Of a DNA stretch of 64,000 nt, positions 37,535-49,009 are shown one piece after another (within the stretch, counting starts at the first letter, position 1; every line of letters begins with the position of its first letter). The notes below the pieces were generated by a model that searched no databases, was not told where the DNA came from, and saw only the letters and a list, made by a program, of their open reading frames with translations. Origin of the DNA: Rhynchosporium graminicola (taxonomy: Eukaryota > Ascomycota > Leotiomycetes > Helotiales > Ploettnerulaceae). Location: assembly GCA_900074885.1 (NCBI GenBank), contig FJUW01000021.1, positions 310,001 to 374,000 on the forward strand, given 5' to 3'. The position numbers and the translations under genes are program-made.

Positions 37535-39878
37535 GTTGATGTTGAGTTTCATCTGATGTGTTCCAAGCTGGTTTACATCTGGAGACGCGATCTCTCCTAA
37601 GGCTTGGCGCGATACAAGCGCAATCACATGACTGGACAATTCTTTTCTATTAAGAACTCTCTTACACTACCTTGGATCCGCTCTGTTCGTTATGAATCTG
37701 TTACTACGTGTTTGTTTCATTTTCATTGGCGTTTGGTGGCAGCATTGCCTTGAGATCTTTTGGGTAAATCACTCAGTATCCCCTCTTATGATTTGAGCTT
37801 TGAATACCAGAGTAGCGTTCAACCTCCAAACGTCCGCTCATCCATTACATGCATGATTGTATATCATAATAGATGTCTTTCCTTGAGCAGCTTGAATTAA
37901 TTAGGGCATAGTTCCATAAACCCCAGGCACCGGGTCTTACTTATCTACCAATTGTATTCTCCTCGAATGATCCGAATCAGCGAGCTCTCACTAGAAGCCC
38001 GACACAAAGGAGGTCTTAGCAAATGTCGTATTTCGTGCCATATATCTAATACCGATTCACATTGTTTCTCTAACAAAGTTCGTTTATCCTACAATTTGTT
38101 TTCTCCTCCAATCGTAGGTACACCTTAGGTATGTAGATAGTCGTCCACATAATTTCGTTGGCCTCTGCATCGATTTCATGATTCGTACATCTGGGTACTC
38201 TGCCGCGAACTCTGAAATCATAGAAGTCTTTGCGTTCCTGCATAGTAGATCATAGATTTACCATTGGCCAAACCACCATGGAAATCACCAAGCAGCACCA
38301 AGAAAAAGACGAAGTGTGAGAAGTTTCCTTCCAGCAATTTTCTTTCATTCATTGATATACCCCAGAAAAAATACCTCAGATAGCACCCCTCAAAACCGAA
38401 CCTTTCTCCATCCGCAGCTCCTCAGAAATATGTTCAGTCCATGGGTAACTTTACAAACTGCATCCTCAATTGCATCCATCTACCTGCAACCACCCGCCAT
38501 CGAGCTAAACTCAGACATCACCAACCTCACGATCTCCACAGAAAGTTTCATGTCATCATCCAACCCCATGACCATCACTCCAACGACGAGAAATTCTTTT
38601 CCGATGCTAGAGCAGGATCTTAACCTCCCGGGTTTCACATAGAAGAATGTCGAGCAGCAGCATACTTTCTATCCTACCTTGACACTGTTCAAAGAGAAAG
38701 AGCATATTACTGCTCTGCGAGCGGGACGAGATAACTGTGAAAAGTAGAATTTATGCAAGGTATTAGATACCTCCGCGCCGATTTCCGCGCGCCATTTGGT
38801 GGATGAGATTGCGTATTTGGAAGACCTTGAAAAGGAGGAGATAAGATTGGTTGACTGGGACAAACGGGCGAAGAAATGTGCTGGAATAGCTGTTAAGAAT
38901 GCGGAAAATATATGCTTTTTCTCAACTTTCGTCACTCACTCCCCTTCTGGAGATCGACGTTCTGACCATGATATAGCATCACGAAATACCAATCGTACTC
39001 ACGAATACACATACCCCACTCGAGACACCTTACCATACAAGCACATGGCCACTATTTTTTTTCTAGTTTGCCACACTGATTTCCGTTGGATACCTATGTA
39101 TCCCTAGACACAAAGAGACTTGGAGATCATGTTGTGATTCGTATGGAAATCAGAAGGAGTTGGGATTTGTATCGACGGTGCTTGCTTGTAGGTAAGTTTC
39201 AATTACACGGGCGTATAGGGTTATCTGGTGATTAAGGCTTCACATTCAGTATAGCCAGTAATCGAGGTATGAAAGAGGGAACTCGCACACTCAATTGTTT
39301 GTGTCAAAAGTATGTGCATCATAACCTCGAGCAAGAAGCCAGTCTCGTGTATGCCACTAGGATGCCTTTTCGGGAAGGATAAGGGAGGTCAAAGTTCGCC
39401 GATTTTAGGATAGGCACCACCAGGCTATGATCTACAGACTATGATCTATCCGCGTTTTTTGATTCGGAGTCAGGTTGCTATTCTCAGCCTGTCTTCCATA
39501 GTTAACAAACACGAAGCATTCCTAGGAGGGTAAGGAGGTATGATCCAGAGATTTCGTCCAATTTCATTTTTTCAATCATCAGTTCAATCAGTCAAGTATC
39601 GCTCCGATCTCCACTACCTATCGATCATCTCTCATATCTATCCGCAAGCCTTCCATTCCAGCATGTCCTTGTCTCACCCGCGATAAGGAATTTTGAATCG
39701 TTCCTCAATGATATCTCAACCCACCCATGAATGGCCCCCTGTGGTGTCCTCCATAATGCAACAAGAGCGAGTCGATCGAAGAAAAGGTCAGGAATACATT
39801 AGAGCGAAGGATCCTCGCCCCACTCTATCAACGCAATTTGCTTCACGCCTCCAAAGCAAAGAAATGAAGTAGAAGTAA
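37535..39878. other. Intergenic region with one nearly open frame
   Basis: About 2.3 kb. The stretch 38316-39107 on the plus strand is listed separately as a possible gene remnant. The rest has no coding signal that I can support. Confidence 0.5.
38316..39107 (+). pseudogene. Possible remnant of a coding region (one frame, two TAG stops)
   Basis: One forward frame runs 264 codons with only two internal stops, both TAG, at 38640 and near 38745. About a dozen would be expected at random. The middle and distal part (38643-38910) encodes a Lys/Glu-rich, probably helical segment with VDEIAYLEDLEKEEIRLVDW. I recognise no family. It could be a decayed gene, or a gene whose stops sit in introns: the segment before the first TAG ends CTTAACCTCCC..TTCACATAG, like a fungal 3' splice site. 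Chance remains a real alternative. Confidence 0.25.
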
Positions 39879-40681
39879 TCACACGAGGCCATCATAAAGC
39901 GACAGCGCAGACACGATCGTCTCATCACGCTTGCTGCCCTCTTTGAACTCCTCCATATCCAGACTACCGTTCTCGTCTTTATCCATCATACGGAAGATCT
40001 TCTTGACGCGCTTCTCGGGGGTATCCTCGTCGGCAGGGAGCTTGACCATAGATCCGACCTATCAACAATGTTAGTGTTTGCCATGACTTTGCTAATCAAA
40101 GCTTGACTTAGACAAGCCCAAGCGAGTGTCACACGTGACCCGAGTCCGGATGTGTCCAAAAATAGAAAAGGCTTACCATCTTGTAGATAGCCTCAACAAT
40201 GGCCAGCATCTCGTCGTAGCTGATCTTTCCATCTCCGTCAATATCGTAGAGCTGGAATGCCCAATCTAGCTTATCTTCCATCTTTCCCCTGCTGGTGACG
40301 CTCAGTGCGCAGATGAATTCCTTGAAATCGATCGAGCCTGATTTATCGCTATCGAACACATTGAAGACATAATCTGCGAATGATGACGGATCTCCAAAGG
40401 GAAAGAATTGGCGGTAGATCTTCTGGAATTCCTCCTTGGTGAGCATGCCCGATGGACAATCTTTCAAGAAACCTGATCTGATTAGTTTGTAATCGACCAA
40501 AGACTCGACTCCCCATACCCTTGTACCACTGTTGCAACTCCTTCTTGTCGAAATGTGTTGATCGCTGCAGTTCGCTGAGTTGCTCCTGCGAGAGCTTGGA
40601 CTGACTGTCAAGTGGTATCAGCCAAAAGTCCGGTACCGAGGGGCTGCTGTGATAGAGGTATAGGTCTTACGATTTTCCCAT
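39879..40681 (-). CDS. NCS1: Neuronal calcium sensor Ncs1/frequenin, 4 exons
   Basis: An N-myristoylated EF-hand protein that binds and activates phosphatidylinositol 4-kinase Pik1 at the Golgi and supports Ca2+ tolerance. Exons on the minus strand: 40681-40671 (only 11 nt), 40604-40519, 40472-40177, 40058-39879 (573 nt, 190 aa, exactly the length of yeast Frq1). The start [13 protein letters not shown] carries the Gly2 myristoylation signal. EF1 is degenerate with CPSG, as in the family. Functional loops are [13 protein letters not shown] (EF2), [13 protein letters not shown] (EF3) and [13 protein letters not shown] (EF4). The split of codon 4 (TC|T) across the first intron is supported by the conserved N-terminus. 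Introns are 66, 46 and 118 bp. Confidence 0.96.
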
Positions 40682-43360
40682 CTTTAACTTCTCGTTGTTT
40701 AGTTGATCGAAAAGAGGTTGGGTGTGCTATTAAAGCAGACAAGACAAACACTGCCAGAGGCGCAAAGCTATCTTCGAGTTGAGACAATAGCTGTGATTCG
40801 GACAAGATCAGCCTAGCTCTACTGTCAACCTGCGTGGGAGCGCACGGGTTCTTGTTGTCGTCGTCGCTTTGGTTCTCGAAGGTGAATCTTGCGCAAGTTG
40901 ACGCTTTGCTTGCGAGTAATTCTATGGTCCTCCGTCAATCTCTGTAAACATAGTGATAGCTTTCGTCATATACAAACAATATCGCCCCTTGGTCTGTCAA
41001 TCTCACGTCGCTCTTGAATGTTCTCGCCCGGCCGGATCGAAGGGTTGGGATAATCTAGAGAGGCAGCGCATTAGCAACCAGCTGCTCGAGTATCTGGCGA
41101 CAAGAGCCCTGCTTTGACACACCTTTCTATCCTTCCTGTTCTAAAGTTCTACTTTTGTAGCTGTTGTAGCTGTCCTGTGCTGTCTATATCTTTCGTCCAA
41201 GCTATGCAGGTACAGCAATTGGCAGGCGGGGTAGGTCGGCCGTCTTGTCGTGTTTGTCAATAGAGGAGGAGGCTCTGCGCAGATAGTATTGCCCAATAGC
41301 AACAGGTCGTCGTCGTGGAATGCCTGTATCTCGAGATCGGTTCGGTCGGCCCAGGGAATAGCAGCGCAAGAAGTCTTGTCGTCGCTATGTCATGAAGCAG
41401 ATAGGCAGAGTGTAGAGTGGAGAGCAGTGAACTTGGCTCAGGCCCAGCCATATCCCCCTCTCGAGCCCCTCCCCTCCCTCCCGCTCGGATTTGATAAGCG
41501 CGGGGCCAATCTCGGCCACCGTAGATGAGGCTGTGCAGCCGCCTCGGGTTCATGTTCATCTCACACTCCAAGCTCTCTAGATGTTTACTTTCTCCTGCTC
41601 CTAAATTATATAAGGATTTACAAGACATGTTTTCGGTTACAGGAACTTACAAATAGAAACCTTAAAAGTTTGATTTGACGCACCTCTATCTTCATCAACC
41701 ACGTGTTTACACGCCAAGTCCTCGCTTATCATTGTTGACTGTAGTGGGTCCGAAAAAGGCAGCTGCTTGAGTCCCTCAAGTGGCTTTTGGTCAGAATATA
41801 TGACGTCCGGGGCTTCTATTAACTACGGAATCGCGAATCCTTTTACCTAATCACTCAGTGTTGCTAGCATGAATATCTGTCAGATTACCATGGAAATTTC
41901 CTCCTTCTCAGTTGGAATTTTCCGATACTAGTATCTTCCTCTCTGCTTGAAAATCCATTCAAGCATACAACAGACCGGTATTTCGGGACCCCAAGACCAC
42001 CAGAAATCAGAAACGTAGCATAGTGGGACTTTTCAAATCCCCTTTCATTGTGGTAGCCTTAGGCTACAAGGTTTGAGCGACCATTAGGGTGCTCTGCCTC
42101 TCTACAAGAGCTTGCTCCTCCCATAGCACTAGAAATCAAATCACTTCTTCACTCTAACTTCATGCCCCTAAGGGTTTTGACTTGCTAAACGTAGCAAATG
42201 GCGACTTCCTTAAATTGGGTTCACCTCATTTTGTTGTGCCTTCCACAGCATCCGCGACGAAGATTGCCTGGTTCCAGGCTCACTCAACGTAACTTATCAA
42301 TACCCTCATCATGAAATAGAGTTCGCGTGTAAGAACACCTTGCCAATACTATTTCTGGACTGCAGCAACCAGAAAGTTTTCAGTGCCGTGGAAGGACCGA
42401 CAGATGCTGAATAGCAAGCAGCGCCGGCATTCAACCAGAATCGATACCTTGATCCTTGTTAGAGACACCTGTAATCAGCGCCATACTTTTGGAAGTCTTC
42501 TTTTCTTGATCGACGAGCTACGATCCCCAAAAGTATCCGGAAGAGACTAGCTGGAGGCGGATATCGTTCATGATGGTGTGGATTACGTAGGAGTGCCAGA
42601 GAATGTGATGTGGAGGAAGTGATTAGGTCGATCCCAATCTGTCAGGTGTGCAGAATATTACTTAGCAAGTGAATAGAAGAAGCCTGGCAATCATTGGCTC
42701 ATGGAGGAGATGCTTTCGACTTCCAAATCAACATGCTTCTTCGAATCTCCTTGAAGGTTAGGTCGGTCCATCAGGCCTGAGTACAGAAAGTAGAAAGTCA
42801 TTCATCGTCCAGTGACACATGTATGCTACTTTCAGCAAGTGTCAAAGCCGCGAGGAGATCAGGAAAGACGGCTGGTTCTCTTGATATTTATCAAGGTACC
42901 ACCAGCACTTTGGTCTCCAGCATAAATGCTAACGACCTCAAGTACCAAAAAGTACCAAACATCGAACATCACAAAAGAAAAGCTCGTATTATTGATTCTC
43001 TGCCCAAGTTTCCAGAGTCAAATATTGCCATTTGAGAGTTATCTGACAAGCGCTGACTTTCGTACGATACAACCCAGGTCGTTCTCATTTCACATCCCAC
43101 GCTCAATGTTTGTTCATCCATGCCACCCTCGATCTCATCCACAGCCAAGTTTCCTTCACAAATCCGCGTCAACCAGTAGCAACAATGACGCTGCACTACC
43201 ACAGAAGTGTATCTTAATTTGGTCGAAGCAAAGCAGCATTCCCAACCAGTAGCTTAAACGTGATGACTGGAACTGTATAGTCGAGATTAGTTTGTGGCCA
43301 CTCTCGAGATATGTAATCTTGTGTGTGACCGTCTTGAGATAGTCAGCATGCGCTCTGCTA
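40682..43360. other. Intergenic region upstream of NCS1
   Basis: About 2.7 kb between NCS1 and the first 2EXR gene. Only short open frames are present. No RNA gene or transposon end was recognised. Confidence 0.5.
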
Positions 43361-44473
43361 CTAAGCCCCACGTTTCCGGTGTAGATAAGACTCACCAACC
43401 TTCTGCTTCCAAAGAGTGACTTTGAATACTTTCTCTTCCCATCGTCGCATTTCCTCTTGGCCCATCATCTCCCAAGTGAAACCTGAAATAGGAAAGCCTC
43501 GCCGTGCAGACAAATGAAAGTCATCAGGCTTGCTGGTAGCCGTAACCGTATTTTTCATATCTTTCTTGACACGGAGGTCTTTGTAACCCACGGCAAGGAA
43601 TATCTCATGCAATCCTCTCGCTCCATAGTCGAAGACGGGAGACTCGCTAATTTGAGTATAATGTCGATATGTCAAAGTAAGGCTCTTAATGTTGTGACTT
43701 CTTGGAAACTCCTTCACAAGGCTTCTGGAGAAGGTTGCGTCACAGAAGAAGGCGGTATCTGTGTTAGGGTTATGCCAGCACTTTGTCCCGCCAAGGACGA
43801 CGCACCCAATCGACTTGTAGTTCTCAGCATGCAAATCCGCCGGCTCATCATTGCAGCACTGGGCTAATACCATCTCGCCCTCCTTTCTTGCCTCAACATT
43901 GACCTGCATAATGCTTGTCTTACTAACAGGCCATACAACCATGTATCTCATGACGTGAGAATAGAGGCCGCCAGCTATGTGCCTATCCATTTGTTTTTTG
44001 CTTGCTTGGTTGAAAATGAGTGTCTCCGGGCTATGCAGCGCGTAGATCCATACCTTCAGTCTCAACTCCAACGGCAGCTTAGGGAAGAGAGTGAACGCGA
44101 GGAGCACACAGGCATGTCTTTTTTTTGCGGCGACTTCACCCTTCAATTTTCGGATGTGATCAAGCATTGCCTTCAGCTCGCTGGCGCGCACTGGCAGGTA
44201 ATCGTCGGGGTTGAGGTTTTTGACAAGATTGGTAAAATCGGGTTGGTCATGGCTATGTTCGAGGTCTCTGGTCGGAGTGGGCACGCTGATGTTGTGGGGC
44301 TCATAAAACCAATGGGTGGATGCAGGATGGTCGGTGGAGGCTTGCGCAAGGGCGCTCGTGTCAACATCAACAAAGCTGCGGGAGCTGTGATCCTCAGGAG
44401 AGTGCTGAATGGCAGTTTTCTCGAAGCCAGAGGCTCCAGGCATCACTGGAGTGTCTTTCCGGTGAGATTCCAT
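43361..44473 (-). CDS. 2EXR-domain protein, intact copy A
   Basis: Unspliced 370-aa frame. From residue 130 it shows FPKLPLELRLKVWIYAL, the hallmark start of the fungal 2EXR domain (named for two conserved motifs), followed by VNVEARKEGE and CWHNPNTDTAFFCDATF, which correspond to the later conserved blocks. The function of this family is unknown; members are numerous in Leotiomycetes and other filamentous fungi and resemble F-box-like accessory proteins in layout. The first 120 residues are disordered and end in a short Lys-rich helix. A GTGAGT donor sequence lies just before the stop (near 43390), so a further 3' exon is possible. It is one of three family members in 4.7 kb, all on the same strand. 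Confidence 0.75.
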   Translation of the reverse strand: MESHRKDTPVMPGASGFEKTAIQHSPEDHSSRSFVDVDTSALAQASTDHPASTHWFYEPHNISVPTPTRDLEHSHDQPDFTNLVKNLNPDDYLPVRASELKAMLDHIRKLKGEVAAKKRHACVLLAFTLFPKLPLELRLKVWIYALHSPETLIFNQASKKQMDRHIAGGLYSHVMRYMVVWPVSKTSIMQVNVEARKEGEMVLAQCCNDEPADLHAENYKSIGCVVLGGTKCWHNPNTDTAFFCDATFSRSLVKEFPRSHNIKSLTLTYRHYTQISESPVFDYGARGLHEIFLAVGYKDLRVKKDMKNTVTATSKPDDFHLSARRGFPISGFTWEMMGQEEMRRWEEKVFKVTLWKQKVGESYLHRKRGA

Positions 44474-45249
44474 TGTGGTTCTCGAAGAGGTTTATTTTCG
44501 AGATGGTGCGACGGGTAATGTTTATAAAGCGTTGTTGGGTTCGAAATCAAAGGTGATGTAAACTTCGCTTAGCAGAACAGGCGGCCGATCGCATTCACTA
44601 ACGCGTTCCTTCTCCATCTCGAAGCTGCGTGATGCGATAGTCATACTGATAAGACTTGAACTGAGTTTGAATAGATTATTCTACTTGTATCTTACCATAT
44701 GGCTCCATATAGCTCTATTGCGAGACCTTTCATAGATCACAATAGCAGTCTTTTTCAACTCTATTCACGCCCGCACATGGATATTTATCATCAAGACATA
44801 GTCAAGGGCATTATTAGGCCTAAATTGATTACTTTCAACGGAAATTATCATGGACATCTATGGCCTGAGATTGTGATTGCCATTAAAAGAGATAGTCTTG
44901 CTTAAAAGTAACTAGCAGAATACTCTTGGGATATTGACCCAATTTCACGACTTACAAAAGACACAAAGCTTCCGTCCTCTTCCCCTCAGAAGCAGCAGAC
45001 CTCTAGGAATCTCGTGCTTTGTGCCCTCCAGGCACCATACGTTCTTAAGGATGACCCGTCCGTAAGCCATTCCATGTCACTACCCTTACAATCAACCCAA
45101 AAGAAATGATAACCCCTCTCGCTTCAAGTACGAGAATCTGGGAATCGTCATGTCGTTGGGAATGGCGGGGTTGTTTTTGAAGGCCCATGCCTGATATGTG
45201 GGATCGGATGCATACCCTGTAGGAAATTAGCACATGCCGGTTCAAGCAA
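44474..45249. other. Intergenic region between two 2EXR copies
   Basis: About 780 bp. No further gene is supported. Confidence 0.45.
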
Positions 45250-46135
45250 ATGGTTTTGTACTTACAAATCATGAAAGTTCTCCTAAGGTCCTCTCGCTCC
45301 CTTTCCCATCTGTTCATCCTCCAGGTCTCTTCAGCACCACACTTTGCTCGATAGGAGGCCCCTCAAAGTCCATCCCCACCAGAGGATCGCCTGGCGTGGA
45401 ATAAACAACCTTGAAGCCGCCTTCAATAATGTCGCGAGGGAGCCTGGATTTCAGAGCCAGCAAATCATTGCTTCCTATAACAAGCACCAACTCGCGCAAG
45501 CTCTTCTCCAAAGAATCTTAAATTATCAGACGGCCTGTCCTTGCTACCTCTCCACAACTCATATTGAGCTGTCAGGCGTTGGAGGCTGTGATCAACCAGA
45601 AAGCTATCGTGGTGTCGCAACTTAGCAAATCTCGCGCTATACTTGCGGGAACCAAGCAACGTCTGTGTGAGTATTATACCAGGTCTTCACTCCCTCCACC
45701 TCAAACAATTGCGAAACCTTCTGCGCCTCCGATCGAGCCTCGGAATTGACACGCAGGAGGCTTCCCTTCCCAGCAACTCTGGCAGCGTGGCCCTCAAAGT
45801 CTTCCCAGGATCCAATTCTCCATGGGCCCAGGTTATTTTGCGTTGTTGAAGCGGGGTCCATCCCATGGCGAATATCTCTTGCGTGAAAAGAGCCTCCCGG
45901 AATACCTTATTGCGCAATTCGGTCGGGAGCTTGGGAAAGAGGTCGAAAATGCTTGCGGTACCAAGAGTGTGATTCTGAGCATCGTTGTGTACTTTGCGAA
46001 GGTGAAGTCGATCGAGCAAGGCCTGGAGCCATTCGATGCGCAGAGAGATTACTGATGGTATAGTGAGCGAAGATGATGAATAAGATCAGAGAGAGTGAGA
46101 CGAGGAGCAACCTCTTGGGTGGTAGAAGTGGCCAT
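45250..46135 (-). pseudogene. 2EXR-domain gene, broken copy B (multiple frameshifts)
   Basis: Similarity to intact copy C (46992-48050) can be followed along the whole stretch but jumps between frames. The start (46135) reads APRLTLSDLI, then hits a stop. SLRIEWLQALLDRL..FDLFPKLPTELRNKVF and TQEIFAMGW follow in a second frame. LLRVNSEARSEAQKV and KTWYNTHTDVAWFP come in a third, and DHSLQRLTAQYELW and SLRELVLVIGSNDL in still others. Each piece has its counterpart in copy C in the same order (LFPELPIELRIRIF, TQEIYAIGW, LLCVNSESRAEAK, KTWYNPATDVAWFP, DHSLQRMTLPYHLW, GLREIVIRMGDDDL). At least four frame changes are needed, and no introns explain them. This is therefore a decayed tandem duplicate. 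The 3' limit is approximate. Confidence 0.8.
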
Positions 46136-46991
46136 CGTGACTTTGTCGTGGTTGAGATTGTGTCCTTATTTGTTGTTTTTCGAAAGTAGTGGGCCCCTGT
46201 GAGATCTCGAAGATTATTCTGTCACCATCTACGCGAGGGAAAAAGGTAGTGGCAAGACTCTGTACTGCGAAGGCTCCAAGGGAGAAGCCGATAAGAAGTG
46301 CACTTTAGTTGAACTGATAGCCAGCGAATCATTGATAGGCGTTGCAAATATTGTCTTCAACACCTGGAGCGCATTGTCAGTGTCTAAGAGAGTTTTGAAA
46401 GATGGTGCAGACTCTACCCGTGTGAGTTATCAAGCTTGCCTTCCATGGAATAATGGGAACAATCAAAGTGGTATAATCATAGTCGTGAAGCTCGACCGCA
46501 TTATTCTACATTCGCTGGAAATTCTTTCTATCGTCACTCCCTCTCTGAATATCCCTTCAGCGCAATAACGTAGCCATCTGGGCGGAAGTTGATCCTCTGG
46601 CTCGGATGCCCAGTCGTGACTGAAATAACACCTCTATGAAGCTTGTGATCGATCCTAGTGGCCGAGCCTTCGCCAGAACATGATGTGTCCTCACCCGAAT
46701 CCTCCTCCTCCTCTATGGTAGAATTTAGCCTGGGCACTGTATACGCAGTGGATTGATAAGCGTGTGACGAGGGAGCGGACATCGAGCTTAATTGGTCATG
46801 ATGCTGTGTAACTAGCTGTAGCTGGTCGAGACACAGCAGCAGGTCATATTGTAAGGTTGAACCATATATATCCTCACATGTCCTTTTTGCTTCGAAGAGA
46901 CATAAACGCATCCATAGTACTATGTACCAATTCGATTCGTAAAGTCCTTTCCTTCCAGCTGCCCTAGATTCTTGAATTACTCCAACATCAC
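46136..46991. other. Intergenic region between 2EXR copies B and C
   Basis: About 860 bp. A 172-codon open frame on the minus strand (46534-47052) overlaps the end of copy C by 61 nt in another frame. It resembles nothing I know and is not annotated as a gene. Confidence 0.45.
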
Positions 46992-48050
46992 TCAGTTCAA
47001 CGGAAACTTCGAACCATTCTCCAAGCAGAATGAAATGGTCGGAACGGTACAACCGAGAAAATTATCGATAAAAGCAACCAAGGATTCGACCGGACATGAT
47101 TTATAATCGTCTGGGAAAAAGTTAGTACACACCCATTCAAGCAAGCAGGACTGGCACTTTCCATCCGCAAGAACATGATTCCTTGCATTCTCCAACCCAG
47201 CAATCCAATCCGCTATCTTACGGACCTCGCCTTGCGCAACATGCCCCCAAGTAGCGTTTTTAATCTCTGCTGACTTGAGATGATTGCTTGGAAAGAAATC
47301 GCTGGGCTTGCTGTTAGCGGTGACAGATGTCACACTTGAACTGCTTTGTAGGTCGTCATCTCCCATGCGAATCACTATCTCACGCAAGCCCAGCTTGCAA
47401 AATCTATCAAATGAGAATTTCTCCTCGCGTCCACCCACTAATCGATCGGGGGAATTTATCCACAAATGATAAGGGAGCGTCATACGTTGAAGGCTGTGAT
47501 CGGTCCAAAAGCCAAGATCGCATAGACCAAGGTCGTCATCGCCGTTTTCGAATCTAGGGAACCAAGCCACATCTGTAGCGGGGTTATACCAAGTTTTGCA
47601 TCCTCCCCTTTCGAAAACCTCAAGAGAAGACTTAGCCTCCGCTCTGGATTCAGAATTCACACATAGAAGATAGCTTTTCTCCGTCCGAATAGCTGTTTGA
47701 ACTACATAATCGTGCCATGATTGATGTGTAGCCCGAGCCCGAGGACTTGTGCGGATAGGCATCAGGCGATCAGCATCCCACCCAATGGCGTATATCTCTT
47801 GCGTAGTAAGGACTGCTTGAAAGATCCTGATTCGAAGCTCTATGGGTAGCTCTGGGAATAGATGAAATACTGGCGTATCAGACGTGCCATCTGGAGTGTT
47901 GCTGCTTGTCTCGATGAGGTTTGGAAGGCCGAGCTTGGATTTAAGCCACCCGATACGCTTGTGAACCATTCTTGCTGGCTCTTTGAAATCACTCGGTTCG
48001 ACGAGATCAGAGAGGGTACGAGGAGGAGGAGGCTGTGAGTCAGGCATCAC
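46992..48050 (-). CDS. 2EXR-domain protein, intact copy C
   Basis: Unspliced 352-aa frame of the same family as the two neighbouring copies. The 2EXR start is VFHLFPELPIELRIRIFQAVL (from residue 61), followed by VNSESRAEAK, CKTWYNPATDVAWFPRF and DHSLQRMTLPYHLW. The N-terminal 60 residues are Pro-rich and hydrophilic. After about residue 270 a Cys-containing segment (GKCQSCLLEWVC, with a third Cys in YKSCP) appears that copy A lacks. The biochemical function is unknown. The first in-frame ATG pair at 48050 was taken. Synteny with copies A and B points to tandem duplication. Confidence 0.75.
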   Translation of the reverse strand: MMPDSQPPPPRTLSDLVEPSDFKEPARMVHKRIGWLKSKLGLPNLIETSSNTPDGTSDTPVFHLFPELPIELRIRIFQAVLTTQEIYAIGWDADRLMPIRTSPRARATHQSWHDYVVQTAIRTEKSYLLCVNSESRAEAKSSLEVFERGGCKTWYNPATDVAWFPRFENGDDDLGLCDLGFWTDHSLQRMTLPYHLWINSPDRLVGGREEKFSFDRFCKLGLREIVIRMGDDDLQSSSSVTSVTANSKPSDFFPSNHLKSAEIKNATWGHVAQGEVRKIADWIAGLENARNHVLADGKCQSCLLEWVCTNFFPDDYKSCPVESLVAFIDNFLGCTVPTISFCLENGSKFPLN

Positions 48051-49009
48051 GCATGTATTTGAAAAGGCTTGATGCCCTCGATTCTTGTATTGACCTGAGA
48101 GTGAGCCTGGTGGAGAGATGTGTGAGGTTGAGGGTGGTTGATTATACTCGCTTACCTTGGTGAGGGGTTAGGTACCTAGGTAAGCTGCTAGCACCACGTT
48201 CTATCCATTAGTGGTTCACGTGTTTATCAGATAACTGGTTTTCCCCCAGAGCTTCCGACGGGTGGCAGTTTTGTAGGAACCGCCAGGACTGACTATTAGT
48301 AATACATGTAGTTCTCCAAATATCGTGAATTGCACTACTACGGGTGGTTCTCAACAGATCGCAAAAACTAAGTTAATTATTGGATCTGATTGAAAGATAG
48401 CATGTGAAAGAATCGTGATTACCTTTTACACTCTTATACCTAATATAGATATAAGGACCCTTCTTCTTACTATAGCTTTACTTAAGGGGTACGATTATTC
48501 TCTCTCTACCCTTTCTCTAAGGCTATTTCATCTCTATATTATCTCTAGTACTTAGGATGAATGATGTCGTCACGTGTTGATGGTATTAGCGGTAGCAAAA
48601 CAGGTCAACAACTTTACCCATTGTGAAACTAGACCTAACTGCACTAAAGCATTTCAGTTCATTTTTCGGCCTTCCTCCAACGGGTGGTTCAGAAAAGTGG
48701 TGGAAGTCGGACCCGAACAACCGTCGAACGCACTGGCTTCACCTCCCATGAGTCCGCATTTCATCTTCTATCAAACAAAGACCAAGTGAGGTTCACATAT
48801 ATCTGCTCTTCTGTTGAAATTCAAATCGAAAAACACACTTTACCTCTGAACCCAATTTAACAACAAGACTGATGTACTAATACAATCTAACCGAACCACT
48901 TCATCAGCTAACATTACGCCATAAACCCGGGTCGTCAATAATAGCGCTAATCGACAGAAGCAAAGCCATCGTACAGTTCCAGAAAGGGTATATACAAGAA
49001 CGCCAGAAA
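48051..49009. other. Intergenic region with an AT-rich tract
   Basis: About 960 bp. The part 48410-48560 is unusually rich in TA/AT-containing words with TAG/TAA in every frame, unlike the flanks. It looks like an old, mutated repeat. No gene is supported. Confidence 0.5.

Noticed and set aside
46534..47052. 172-codon open frame on the minus strand overlapping the end of 2EXR copy C
   Set aside because: No recognisable domain, overlaps a better-supported gene in another frame, and no splice site joins it to that gene.
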